A stretch of 64,000 bases of DNA from Kribbella pratensis (GTDB lineage: Bacteria > Actinomycetota > Actinomycetes > Propionibacteriales > Kribbellaceae), in contig NZ_SODP01000002.1 in assembly GCF_004365355.1 (NCBI RefSeq), forward strand, positions 2,105,846 to 2,169,845, read 5' to 3'. Below the pieces are notes generated by a model. The model saw nothing but the letters and a program-made list of their open reading frames with translations, was not told where the DNA came from and searched no databases. The position numbers and the translations under genes were made by a program. Below, piece after piece: positions 1 through 7,468 of the stretch. Within the stretch, counting starts at the first letter, position 1; each line of letters opens with the position of its first letter.

Positions 1-979
1 GCTGTTGCAGCCGAAGATGAAGGAGCTGCAGAAGAAGTACGGCCATGACCGGGAGAAGCTCGGTCAGGAAATGATGAAGCTGTACAAGGAGACGGGCACC
101 AACCCGTTCTCCTCGTGCCTTCCGCTGCTGCTGCAGTCGCCGATCTTCCTGGCCCTGTTCCGCGTGCTGGACTACGCCGCGAAGGGTCAGGCCCACAGCC
201 CGATCATGCAGCCGTACGTCTCGTCGCTGCAGCACGCCAAGATCTTCGGCGCGGAGATCTCGCAAACCTTCCTGAAGGCAAGCGGCCCGGGTGAGAACAA
301 CGTCAAGATCGTCGCGATCGTGCTGATCATCCTGATGACCGCGACGATGTTCACCACGCAGCTTCAGCTGATGCGCAAGAACATGCCGAAGGAGGCCCTC
401 ACCGGCCAGGCAGCGCAGATGCAGAAGGTCATGCTCTACGTCTTCCCGGTCTTCTTCCTGATCGGTGGCTTCAACTTCCCGATCGGTGTGCTGATCTACT
501 GGTTCGTCTCGAACCTGTGGACGATGGGCCAGCAGTTCTACGTGATCCGCCGCAACCCCGCTCCTGGCACCCCGGCGTACGACGCGATGCAGGCCCGCAA
601 GCGCGAGCACAACGTCCGGCACGGCAAGCCGGTCGACGACGGCGTTCCCGGTACGGCGGGCGCCGCGACGGAGACCGCGACCTCGGATCGCCGTCCGGCC
701 CAGCGTCAGCAGCCGAAGCGCCAGTCGCGCAGCGACCGCAAGGGCGGCCCGGCCGCCGGTGCTGCGACCGCCTCCGACTCGACGGCGTCAAGCAACGGCC
801 AGACGACGGCACCGCAGGACGCGCCGCGACCACAGGACGCACCGAAGAACGCACAGGGCGCTGTTCCCAAGAAGCAGCCGGCCGGCTCGACCAAGCGCCA
901 GCCGGCAGCCAAGTCGGCCGCCCAGAAGCGGGCCGCGCAGAAGAGGGCGGCGCAGAAGCGCTCCGGCGGTTCGCGCTGA
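1..979 (+). CDS. yidC: YidC/Oxa1 membrane protein insertase, 5' end missing
   Basis: The reading frame is open from the first base, so the gene starts outside the window; about 325 codons are visible. YidC inserts and folds membrane proteins in the cytoplasmic membrane, alone or with SecYEG. The visible part has the amphipathic segment KMKELQKKYG, then hydrophobic segments around SCLPLLLQSPIFLALF, VKIVAIVLIILMTATMF and VMLYVFPVFFLIGGF, the order of the YidC/Oxa1 core. The last ~145 residues are a basic, Ala/Lys/Arg/Gln-rich tail with AAQKR repeats, common in actinobacterial YidC and probably involved in ribosome or RNA contact (inference). khpB and rsmG follow on the same strand, the usual origin-side order. 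Confidence 0.93.
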   Translation, partial: LLQPKMKELQKKYGHDREKLGQEMMKLYKETGTNPFSSCLPLLLQSPIFLALFRVLDYAAKGQAHSPIMQPYVSSLQHAKIFGAEISQTFLKASGPGENNVKIVAIVLIILMTATMFTTQLQLMRKNMPKEALTGQAAQMQKVMLYVFPVFFLIGGFNFPIGVLIYWFVSNLWTMGQQFYVIRRNPAPGTPAYDAMQARKREHNVRHGKPVDDGVPGTAGAATETATSDRRPAQRQQPKRQSRSDRKGGPAAGAATASDSTASSNGQTTAPQDAPRPQDAPKNAQGAVPKKQPAGSTKRQPAAKSAAQKRAAQKRAAQKRSGGSR

Positions 980-1065
980 CCCGCGAGCTCTTCGTGCTTG
1001 CACATCCTGACTTGTGAACGACGGGGTCCCCGTGGGGCGGATCCCGATATTGCGAAGGAGTGGCC

Positions 1066-1590
1066 GTGAGCGACGGCATGCAGAACACTGAGGCGGCGGA
1101 GCAGTCCGCCGGTACGAACCATTCGGCCGCGGATCGCCTGAAGGCGCTCGAGGCCGAGAGCGATATTGCGGCGGACTACCTGGAGGAGTTGCTCGACATC
1201 GCCGATCTCGACGGCGACATCGACATGGACATCGACGGCGATCGTGCCGCGGTGTCGATCGTCGGCGCGGAGTTGAACAACCTCGTCGGCGAGAACGGCA
1301 AGGTGCTCGAGGCGCTCCAGGAGCTGACCCGGCTGGCGGTGTACCGGGAGACCGGTGAGCGGTCGCGGCTGATGCTGGACGTGTCGAACTACCGGGCGAA
1401 CCGGAAGGCCGAGCTCGAAGAGGTCGGCCGGAAGGCGGTCGAGGAGGCGAAGGCGTCCGGGACCCCGGTTCGGCTCGACCCGATGACGCCGTTCGAGCGC
1501 AAGGTCGTGCACGACGTGGTCGCCGCCGCGGGCCTGACGTCAGAGTCCGAGGGCGAGGAGCCCCGCCGCCGCGTGGTGGTACAGCCATGA
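1066..1590 (+). CDS. khpB: KhpB/Jag RNA-binding protein (KH-R3H)
   Basis: Single-stranded RNA-binding protein of the Jag/SpoIIIJ-associated family, 174 aa, normally encoded directly after yidC as here. The acidic N-terminus is followed by a Jag-type KH domain with the loop VGENGK, then an R3H domain with the characteristic PMTPFERKVVHDVV stretch at about 145-160. In Firmicutes KhpB works with KhpA in post-transcriptional control of cell division; the actinobacterial role is inferred. The GTG at 1066 is preferred over the in-frame GTG at 1060, because AAGGAG at 1055-1060 lies 5 bases before 1066 and overlaps the upstream codon. Confidence 0.9.
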   Translation: MSDGMQNTEAAEQSAGTNHSAADRLKALEAESDIAADYLEELLDIADLDGDIDMDIDGDRAAVSIVGAELNNLVGENGKVLEALQELTRLAVYRETGERSRLMLDVSNYRANRKAELEEVGRKAVEEAKASGTPVRLDPMTPFERKVVHDVVAAAGLTSESEGEEPRRRVVVQP

Positions 1591-1614
1591 ACGCACGCCA
1601 GTGACAGTGCGCAT

Positions 1615-1633
1615 GCCGCGCCTCCGGCGCGGC
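1615..1633. terminator. GC hairpin after khpB
   Basis: A perfect 8-bp inverted repeat (GCCGCGCC / GGCGCGGC) with a 3-base loop lies 25 bases after the khpB stop. There is no T-run, as is usual in high-GC actinobacteria. It may be a weak terminator or a processing hairpin between khpB and rsmG. Confidence 0.4.
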
Positions 1634-1634
1634 G

Positions 1635-1725
1635 GGTCATCGGGCTGTGACTCGCGGCCTTCCCTCGTCGCTCTGGTCGCTCCGCTCCCTGCGCTCCTCA
1701 GTCCAGCCCGGGAGGCCCGATGACC
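1635..1725 (+). promoter_or_regulatory. Inverted repeat covering the rsmG ribosome binding site and start
   Basis: An 11-bp perfect inverted repeat, GGTCATCGGGC at 1635-1645 and GCCCGATGACC at 1715-1725, places the rsmG ATG (1720) inside the downstream arm, directly after the GGGAGG ribosome binding site. If transcribed, pairing could mask the start codon. A shorter alternative pairing (CGGGCTG at 1641 with CAGCCCG at 1705) would cover the binding site instead. A regulatory role is inferred only. Confidence 0.35.
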
Positions 1726-2391
1726 GAAGACGTTTCACGTGAAACACCGCCGCTCGTGGACAAGCTGTTTCCACGGGCGGCGGTCCGGCTTTCGGCGTAC
1801 GCCGAGCTGCTCGCGACCGAAGGCACCCTGCGCGGGCTGATCGGGCCGCGCGAGGTGCCGCGGCTCTGGGACCGGCACCTGCTGAACTGTGCCGTCGTCG
1901 AGCGGCTGGTCCCGGAGGAGTCCCTGGTTGCCGACATCGGCACCGGCGCCGGCCTGCCGGGGATCGTGCTCGCGATCGTCCGTCCCGATCTCCAGGTGGA
2001 GCTCGTCGAGCCGTTGCTCCGACGCACCACCTTCCTCCAGGAAGCGGTCGACACACTCGAGCTCGACAACGCGACGGTGGTCAGGTCCCGGGCCGAGGAT
2101 CTGCCACGAGCCTCGTACGACGTGGTGACGTCCCGGGCCGTTGCTCCTCTCGGCAAACTCGCCCGCTGGTGTCTGCCGCTCTGCGTCGAGGGCGGACTGA
2201 TGCTGGCGATGAAGGGCGAGTCCGCAGAGGAGGAACTGGACGCCTCGGAACGCGAATTGGCGAAGCTCGGGGCAGAGCTTTGGCACATTCATCAACTCGG
2301 CGGCGATGAACTGGCCCTCCCCACGACTGTGGTGAGTATTGTGGCCGGACGTGCTGCAGGGGGATCCCGGCACGGAAGACACGGGAGGTGA
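1720..2391 (+). CDS. rsmG: RsmG, 16S rRNA (guanine-527-N7)-methyltransferase
   Basis: SAM-dependent methylation of G527 in 16S rRNA; its loss gives low-level streptomycin resistance in several bacteria. The 223-aa length is normal. The family signature R-H-L-L-N at 52-56 is followed by the SAM-binding motif ADIGTGAGLPG at 71-81, then the acidic motif after VELVEP. GGGAGG stands 5 bases before the ATG. A parS-type palindrome is translated as residues 5-9 (VSRET), so the N-terminus is dictated partly by the segregation site. The stop overlaps the parA GTG by 4 bases, so rsmG and parA are translationally coupled. Confidence 0.95.
   Translation: MTEDVSRETPPLVDKLFPRAAVRLSAYAELLATEGTLRGLIGPREVPRLWDRHLLNCAVVERLVPEESLVADIGTGAGLPGIVLAIVRPDLQVELVEPLLRRTTFLQEAVDTLELDNATVVRSRAEDLPRASYDVVTSRAVAPLGKLARWCLPLCVEGGLMLAMKGESAEEELDASERELAKLGAELWHIHQLGGDELALPTTVVSIVAGRAAGGSRHGRHGR
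1732..1745. other. parS centromere site 1
   Basis: GTTTCACGTGAAAC is a perfect 14-bp palindrome and matches the conserved bacterial parS core bound by ParB. It lies inside the first codons of rsmG, 2.2 kb before parB. Confidence 0.93.
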
Positions 2392-3848
2392 GCGGGTTGG
2401 TGAGTCGTGCCCTCGGATGGCCCGAGAGGAGCACCGGTGAGCCGAGGTCATCGCAAGGCATCGGCTGGCCGACCGATCCGGAATCCAGCGTTCGCGTGGT
2501 CACCCACGAGCCGACTCCCGACCTCACCCCCGCGCCGGCACCTCCTGTCCGGACTTCTTCTTCTGCGGAGCTGCCTGACCCGATCGTGGCGACGCCGCCG
2601 ATCGACAGTTCGGGGCTCCGGGCGGTTGCCGCGGCCGGTCTCGACGTCCCCGGAGCGATCGGCGACGGCTCCGTTTCACGTGAAACGCCAGACATGCGCG
2701 ATGATGGTTCCGAGCCCGAATCGGCGTCACTGGTGGACGCCGAACCGGGCTTCTCGGACTCTCCACCGCCTGTGGATGACCACCGCATGAAACTGCCTCT
2801 GCACACGGGAATTCGTCCACAGCAGCCTGTGGACGGAGCTGGGGGCAGACCCGCCCCGACCCCTACCGACATCCTCTTCGGGCCAAGTCCCGCACCTCTT
2901 GGAATGGGCGCTATGACTGCCGCACAGATCGCCGCGCGGGCCACGTCGGACGAGCTTCAGCGACGACTTCTCGAGACTCCGATCGCCGCCGCGACCGAAC
3001 GGACCCTGCTGGTGAATGAAGGACGCACGATGGGCCGCGAGTTCCCGCTGCCCGACCAGACCCGAGTCTTCGTGGTCGCCAACCAGAAAGGTGGCGTCGG
3101 CAAGACCACGACAACCGTGAACGTCGCCGCCGGTCTCGCGCTGTACGGCGCGAAGATCCTGGTGATCGACCTCGACCCCCAGGGCAACGCGTCGACGGCC
3201 CTGGGGATCGACCACGCCGAAGGAACGCCGGGCGTGTACGAAGCGGTCATCGAGGGTGAGGCTCTCGACAACCTCATCCAGCCGTGTGCCGAGCACCCGG
3301 GCATCCAGGTCATCCCGGCGACGATCGACCTGGCCGGTGCCGAGATCGAGCTCGTCAGCGTCGTCGCTCGTGAGAGCCGGCTGAAGAACGTGCTCGACGC
3401 GTATCTGGCCAAGTCCGAGGCCGCGGGGGAGAAGTACGACTACGTCTTCATCGACTGCCCGCCGTCGCTCGGCCTGCTGACCGTGAACGCGCTGACGGCC
3501 GCACGCGAGGTGCTGGTGCCGATCCAGAGCGAGTACTACGCACTCGAGGGTCTGTCTCAACTGCTCCGCCACATCGACATGGTGAAGTCGCATCTGAACC
3601 CCGGCCTCGACGTGTCGACGATCCTGCTGACGATGTACGACGCCCGGACGAAGCTGGCCGGCGAGGTCGCGGCCGAAGTCCGTGGCCACTTCAAGGACGC
3701 CGTACTGCGGACTGCCGTGCCGCGCTCGGTGCGTATCTCGGAAGCCCCGAGCCACGGGCAGACCGTGCTCGCGTACGACCCGGCGTCCGCGGGCGCACTT
3801 TCGTACCTGGAGGCGTCCCGCGAGATCGCCATGCGGAACAACGCCTGA
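2388..3848 (+). CDS. parA: ParA/Soj chromosome-partitioning ATPase with a long N-terminal extension
   Basis: Deviant Walker-type ATPase that, with ParB and parS, moves origin regions apart. The ATPase core starts near residue 223 (RVFVVANQKGG). The Walker A motif KGGVGKTT is at 234-241, followed by VIDLDPQGN and the Walker B region DYVFIDCPPS. The first ~220 residues are Pro/Ser/Thr/Ala-rich and look disordered. They are open from the GTG at 2388 that overlaps the rsmG stop, and a parS site is embedded in them. A later start (ATG near 2904-2913, before TAAQIAARA) would give a more usual ~310-aa ParA, so the true N-terminus is uncertain. The ParA identity is firm. Confidence 0.93.
   Translation: MSGLVSRALGWPERSTGEPRSSQGIGWPTDPESSVRVVTHEPTPDLTPAPAPPVRTSSSAELPDPIVATPPIDSSGLRAVAAAGLDVPGAIGDGSVSRETPDMRDDGSEPESASLVDAEPGFSDSPPPVDDHRMKLPLHTGIRPQQPVDGAGGRPAPTPTDILFGPSPAPLGMGAMTAAQIAARATSDELQRRLLETPIAAATERTLLVNEGRTMGREFPLPDQTRVFVVANQKGGVGKTTTTVNVAAGLALYGAKILVIDLDPQGNASTALGIDHAEGTPGVYEAVIEGEALDNLIQPCAEHPGIQVIPATIDLAGAEIELVSVVARESRLKNVLDAYLAKSEAAGEKYDYVFIDCPPSLGLLTVNALTAAREVLVPIQSEYYALEGLSQLLRHIDMVKSHLNPGLDVSTILLTMYDARTKLAGEVAAEVRGHFKDAVLRTAVPRSVRISEAPSHGQTVLAYDPASAGALSYLEASREIAMRNNA
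2673..2686. other. parS centromere site 2
   Basis: GTTTCACGTGAAAC, a perfect palindrome flanked by C and G, lies within the 5' part of the parA reading frame. It is translated as part of the low-complexity extension. Confidence 0.93.
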
Positions 3849-3869
3849 TTTGTGGATCGGTGTGGCACC

Positions 3870-3883
3870 GTTTCACGTGAAAC
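3870..3883. other. parS centromere site 3
   Basis: GTTTCACGTGAAAC, a perfect palindrome, lies in the 80-base gap between parA and parB. ParB bound here could also repress parB or parAB transcription, as described for other parAB loci. Confidence 0.94.
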
Positions 3884-3928
3884 GGGAACGTCAGCAGTGA
3901 CTCAGGATGTCGATCTCGAGGGAGCGCG

Positions 3929-4909
3929 ATGAACACCCGACTCGGACGCGGACTTGGCGCGCTGATCCCCAGCTCGCCGGCCCCCGGCACTACGACCCTC
4001 GGCAGCAAGTCGAGCTCGATCCCGGGCGCGCCGCCGATCGCGAAACCGGCTGAGCCGCAGGGGCCGCAGGGGCCGCAAGGGCCGGAGCTGGCCGCGGTAC
4101 CGGGCGCCTCGTTCGCCGAGATCGAGGTCGACAAGATCACGCCGAACCCGAAGCAGCCCCGGAGCGTCTTCGACGAGGAGGCGATGGAGGAGCTCGTCCA
4201 TTCGGTGAAGGAGATCGGGCTCCTGCAGCCGATCGTCGTTCGCCGGCTCGAGGGCGACAAGTACGAACTCGTCATGGGCGAGCGCCGCTGGCGGGCAACG
4301 CAGCAGGCGGGCCTGGCGACGATCCCGGCGATCGTCCGCGACACCTCCGACGACGCGATGCTCCGGGACGCGCTCCTGGAGAACCTGCACCGCAGCCAAC
4401 TGAACCCGCTCGAAGAGGCGGCCGCCTACCAGCAGATGCTCGACGACTTCGGCTGCACCCAGGAAGTCCTCGCCAACCGGATCGGACGGTCGCGGCCACA
4501 AATCTCCAACACGTTGCGACTCCTGAAGTTGCCCGCCGGCGTACAGCGCCGCGTTGCCGCCGGGGTCCTCTCCGCGGGCCACGCTCGGGCTCTCCTGGGT
4601 CTCCCGAGTGGCGACGCCATCGAGCGCCTCGCGCAGCGCATCGTCGCCGAGGGCCTCTCGGTCCGCACCGTCGAAGAGATCGTCGCACTGGGCGACATGA
4701 ACGCCGAGGATCCCACTCCGCCCCGGCGCCGCAACAAGCCGGTGGCCCCGCGCCTGGTCGACCTGGCCGACCGGCTCTCCGACCGCTTCGAGACGCGCGT
4801 CAAGGTGGACCTCGGCAAGACCAAGGGCAAGATCACCGTCGAGTTCGCTTCCCTCGACGACCTCGAGCGCATCGTCACACTGATGGACCCCAACAAGCAG
4901 ACCGACTGA
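3929..4909 (+). CDS. parB: ParB chromosome-partitioning CTPase, parS-binding
   Basis: Binds parS, loads as a CTP-dependent clamp and spreads along origin-proximal DNA. The N-terminus MNTRLGRGLGALIP is the typical basic ParA-activating peptide. It is followed by a flexible linker with a QGP repeat (45-52), the CTP-binding GERRWRA motif at 118-124, the ENLHRSQLNPLEEA motif at 151-164, a helix-turn-helix at about 177-199 and a C-terminal dimerisation domain to residue 326. GAGGGAGCG precedes the ATG. The gene is 80 bases after parA with parS site 3 between them. Confidence 0.96.
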   Translation: MNTRLGRGLGALIPSSPAPGTTTLGSKSSSIPGAPPIAKPAEPQGPQGPQGPELAAVPGASFAEIEVDKITPNPKQPRSVFDEEAMEELVHSVKEIGLLQPIVVRRLEGDKYELVMGERRWRATQQAGLATIPAIVRDTSDDAMLRDALLENLHRSQLNPLEEAAAYQQMLDDFGCTQEVLANRIGRSRPQISNTLRLLKLPAGVQRRVAAGVLSAGHARALLGLPSGDAIERLAQRIVAEGLSVRTVEEIVALGDMNAEDPTPPRRRNKPVAPRLVDLADRLSDRFETRVKVDLGKTKGKITVEFASLDDLERIVTLMDPNKQTD

Positions 4910-5460
4910 CTTCCCCGGCTGCCTGCCGCCTGCCACCATGCGAACAGATGGGCGCGCGGGCGGAGCGCTGGCCGAGGGCGGGGTCTGTCGCGGATCTCCA
5001 GGCCATCACAACGTGCGACGTCCGCCGACCGCCCGCTCACCCGCGGACGGCGGCCACGATTGTGATGGCCTGAAGATCCGTGGGCCGCAAGCGCGATGTG
5101 GCGCCCTGGTCACGGAAGCCGCCGGGAGCGACCGGCCAGTCTGAGACGCCGTAATAGCCGGAGCTGCCTGAGTGGCGCAGGCGCCCGAGCACCCAGAGTT
5201 GCCAAAACGGCCGGAACCACCCGAGCCGGCGAGACAGCCGGTCGCCGGAACCGCCCGAGGTGGACGAGACGGCCTGGTGTGCCGGCGCACCCTGTTCGCG
5301 CGGAGGGGTTGCGCCCGGGTGGGTCGTGAGCAGCCTGCCTGTGGTCTCGGTAAGGCCAGGGATTCCTCTGTCAGCGGGATCCTAAGCGACCTCGGGCGAT
5401 GTTCTCGGCGGGCAAGGTCCACAGCGAGCGCGTGAGCCGAGGCGAGATTTGTCGACATAG
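4910..5460. other. Intergenic region after parB with a long 21-bp inverted repeat
   Basis: No convincing gene is seen in this 551-base gap; the open frames have arginine/proline-rich shadow composition. It holds an inverted repeat with 21-base arms (4991-5011 and 5060-5080, one mismatch) starting CGGATCT and ending ATCACAA. An inner complementary pair GTCCGC (5020-5025) / GCGGAC (5043-5048) allows an extended hairpin of about 90 bases. It may be the parB terminator, a structured small RNA or the remnant of a small element; the sequence does not decide between these. Confidence 0.6.
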
Positions 5461-6258
5461 CTACTTGGGGACTTGCTGCAATGTTTCATGTGAAACATTG
5501 CGGGTGGCTTTGATGAGATAGGTGGCGGGGAGCAGGCTTGCGGTGGGGCCCAGGCCGGCGTACATCTCCGGGTTGGGGAACTCCTGGAACCTGGCCAGCG
5601 TGAGGCCGGCGGCCGACAACGCGGTGATGATGTCGCTCGGAGGCCAGATGAAAGCCTGGAAGGACGGGGCGTCGGGATTGTCGCGGGCCCCGGTCGGGAG
5701 TTTGGTGTTTTCGATGGTGGCGTGCGGGGTCGAGCGACCGAAGTAATCGGCGGTGACCGTCAACTGCCCGGTGGCCTGGACGGCGAGGACTTCCCAGACG
5801 GGGTGATGGTCGGCCACGAGGATCGAGCCGCCGGGCGCCAGGCGTGACGCGACCAGAGTCGCGAACACGGTCAGGTCGGGGACCCAGCAGATCGCGCCCC
5901 AGCTCAGGTAGATGAGATCGAAGTCAGTGAGGTCTGCCGGGAGGGCGAGCATGTCGGCGCGGCGGAAGTCGACCTGGATGCCGGCGGCAACGGACTTCGA
6001 GCGCGCCAGATCCAGGGCGACCTCGGAGATGTCGACGCCGGTGACCGCGGCGCCCAGTTGAGCCCATGACAGGGCTTCGTCGCCGCAAGAACAGGCGAGT
6101 TGCAGGACGCGGCGGCCGCGGACCTCGCCCGCCGCTGCGAGCTCGTCGGCGGACAGCGTCGAGCCGCCGTTGGCGAAGTACGACGCTGGTTGCCCTGGGC
6201 GCGCAGTGTGGATCTGGTTCCAGCTGGCGCGGTTCGACTCCGTGATGTCATGCAGCAC
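5461..6258 (-). CDS. Class I SAM-dependent methyltransferase
   Basis: Rossmann-fold methyltransferase of 265 aa with unknown substrate. The N-terminus ESNRASWNQIHTARP is typical of a family of actinobacterial small-molecule methyltransferases. The SAM-binding glycine-rich region is replaced by LQLACSCGDEAL (about 52-63), followed by VTGVDISEVAL (motif II) and FDLIYLSWGAICWVPDL (motif IV). The C-terminus (NVSHETLQQ) is encoded across a parS-like palindrome. It is convergent with parB and separated from it by the intergenic repeat region. Reported homologues near actinobacterial parB are annotated only generally, and no specific reaction can be assigned. Confidence 0.82.
   Translation of the reverse strand: MLHDITESNRASWNQIHTARPGQPASYFANGGSTLSADELAAAGEVRGRRVLQLACSCGDEALSWAQLGAAVTGVDISEVALDLARSKSVAAGIQVDFRRADMLALPADLTDFDLIYLSWGAICWVPDLTVFATLVASRLAPGGSILVADHHPVWEVLAVQATGQLTVTADYFGRSTPHATIENTKLPTGARDNPDAPSFQAFIWPPSDIITALSAAGLTLARFQEFPNPEMYAGLGPTASLLPATYLIKATRNVSHETLQQVPK
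5483..5496. other. parS-like site 4, one substitution
   Basis: GTTTCATGTGAAAC matches the parS core except for one central base (T for C), which breaks perfect dyad symmetry; the outer bases extend it to TGTTTCATGTGAAACA. It lies in the 3' end of the methyltransferase gene. Binding by ParB is likely but may be weaker than at sites 1-3. Confidence 0.75.
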
Positions 6259-6300
6259 GGAGTCGACGCTAGGGGCCGGAACCCCTGCGGGACAACGGGA

Positions 6301-6654
6301 TTAGCGGCCCAGCAGTTCGTGCGACGTCTTGCGCTCGGCGTAGAACGACAGGAACGGGATCGTGCCGGCCAGCGCCATCATCACCAGTCGCGGGAACGAC
6401 CAACGAACCCGGCGGAACAAGTCGAAGGTCAGCAGCAGGTAGACCATGTACAGGAACCCGTGCGTCGGGCCGATCACGTCCATCGCGCCGGGGCTGTCCG
6501 CGAAGTACTTGAGCGGCATGGCGAGGAACACCAGCAGCAGGAGCATCACGCCGACGACGTACGCGATCACGCGGTAGCGCATCAGCGCGCCGCGGACGGC
6601 CGGGGTCAACGGCTGCGAGCCGGCGGAGGTGGCGGGGTCGGCTGGAGAGGTCAC
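6301..6654 (-). CDS. DUF3817 small integral membrane protein
   Basis: A 117-aa membrane protein of the DUF3817 family, with no known biochemical function. Three hydrophobic segments are visible (RVIAYVVGVMLLLLVFLAM, the GPTHGFLYMVYLLLTFDL region and the LVMMALAGTIPFLSFY region), followed by the family-typical ending FYAERKT. The GTG at 6654 overlaps the stop of the SURF1 gene by 4 bases, giving an operon. A longer frame upstream to 6789 only runs through SURF1 codons and is not used. Confidence 0.85.
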   Translation of the reverse strand: MTSPADPATSAGSQPLTPAVRGALMRYRVIAYVVGVMLLLLVFLAMPLKYFADSPGAMDVIGPTHGFLYMVYLLLTFDLFRRVRWSFPRLVMMALAGTIPFLSFYAERKTSHELLGR

Positions 6655-7460
6655 GCTGAAACGGTACCGCTTGGCTCCACACGCTCTCCGGGCCGGTCCT
6701 GGTCCGGATCCGGCTCGTCGACGTCGCGGTTGGCGTCCAGCACCATCTTCGCCCACATCCACAGCGTGAAGGCCGCGAAGATCCACCACTGGAAGGCATA
6801 CGCGATGTTCCGCAGCCCGGCGTGGTCGGTCGGCGGCGGGGGTGGCTGGACGACGGCCGGCGCGGGGGAGGGTACGCCGCCGGACACGGACTCCTGGACG
6901 ACGAACGCGTCGTACACGCGGTAGTCGACGAGGTGGACGATCGTCGGGATCCGCAGCGACGACAGCACTCGGCCCTTGGCGGCATCGCCCGACGAATCCT
7001 CCGCCTCGGACGCGATCACCGTCCCGGTCAGCCGCACCGGGCCGCTAGGAGCCTTCGCAGCGGCATCCCCGACCGTCGGGACCCAGCCACGAACCACCAT
7101 CACGGCGTCCGACGACGAGAGCTTCACCGGCGACACAACCCAGAAGCCGACCCGCGAGTCCTGCGAGCGATTGGCGATGAAGACCTGATCCGCGGCCGGA
7201 CCCCACGTCCCGTCCACCGTCACCCGTCGGCTGACCGCCTTGGACGGCAGCCCTTCGTCGATCGAGAACAGCGACTGCAAGGCCACCGGTGCAGCTTGAG
7301 CCCGGTGGGCCGTGGCATCAGCCGTCTTGGACCGGTACACGCCCAACTGCCACACACCCATCACCGACATCACTGCGGCAATGGCCAGAGCCAGCACAAG
7401 CAGCCCGATCCACCGCGGTGTCAGGACGGTCCGCCACAGCGGCCGGGGTACGTCGGGCAT
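6651..7460 (-). CDS. SURF1 family cytochrome oxidase biogenesis protein
   Basis: Membrane protein of the SURF1/Shy1 family, which helps assemble the haem a-copper site of aa3-type cytochrome c oxidase. About 269 aa. An N-terminal transmembrane helix (WIGLLVLALAIAAVMSVMGVWQL, ~15-37) ends in the conserved GxWQL turn. The external domain carries the family motifs TVDGTW and VVRGWVPT. A second helix near the C-terminus (LRNIAYAFQWWIFAAFTLWMW) has the conserved YAxQWW-like motif. The ATG at 7460 has GAAGG 5 bases upstream; the adjacent GTG at 7463 is too close. It overlaps DUF3817 and follows the ligase gene by 8 bases. Confidence 0.92.
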   Translation of the reverse strand: MPDVPRPLWRTVLTPRWIGLLVLALAIAAVMSVMGVWQLGVYRSKTADATAHRAQAAPVALQSLFSIDEGLPSKAVSRRVTVDGTWGPAADQVFIANRSQDSRVGFWVVSPVKLSSSDAVMVVRGWVPTVGDAAAKAPSGPVRLTGTVIASEAEDSSGDAAKGRVLSSLRIPTIVHLVDYRVYDAFVVQESVSGGVPSPAPAVVQPPPPPTDHAGLRNIAYAFQWWIFAAFTLWMWAKMVLDANRDVDEPDPDQDRPGERVEPSGTVSA

Positions 7461-7468
7461 CACAACCT

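Noticed and set aside
5006..5458. 150-aa minus-strand frame in the gap after parB
   Set aside because: Low-complexity Arg/Pro/Ser composition, no ribosome site, and it runs through the inverted repeat.
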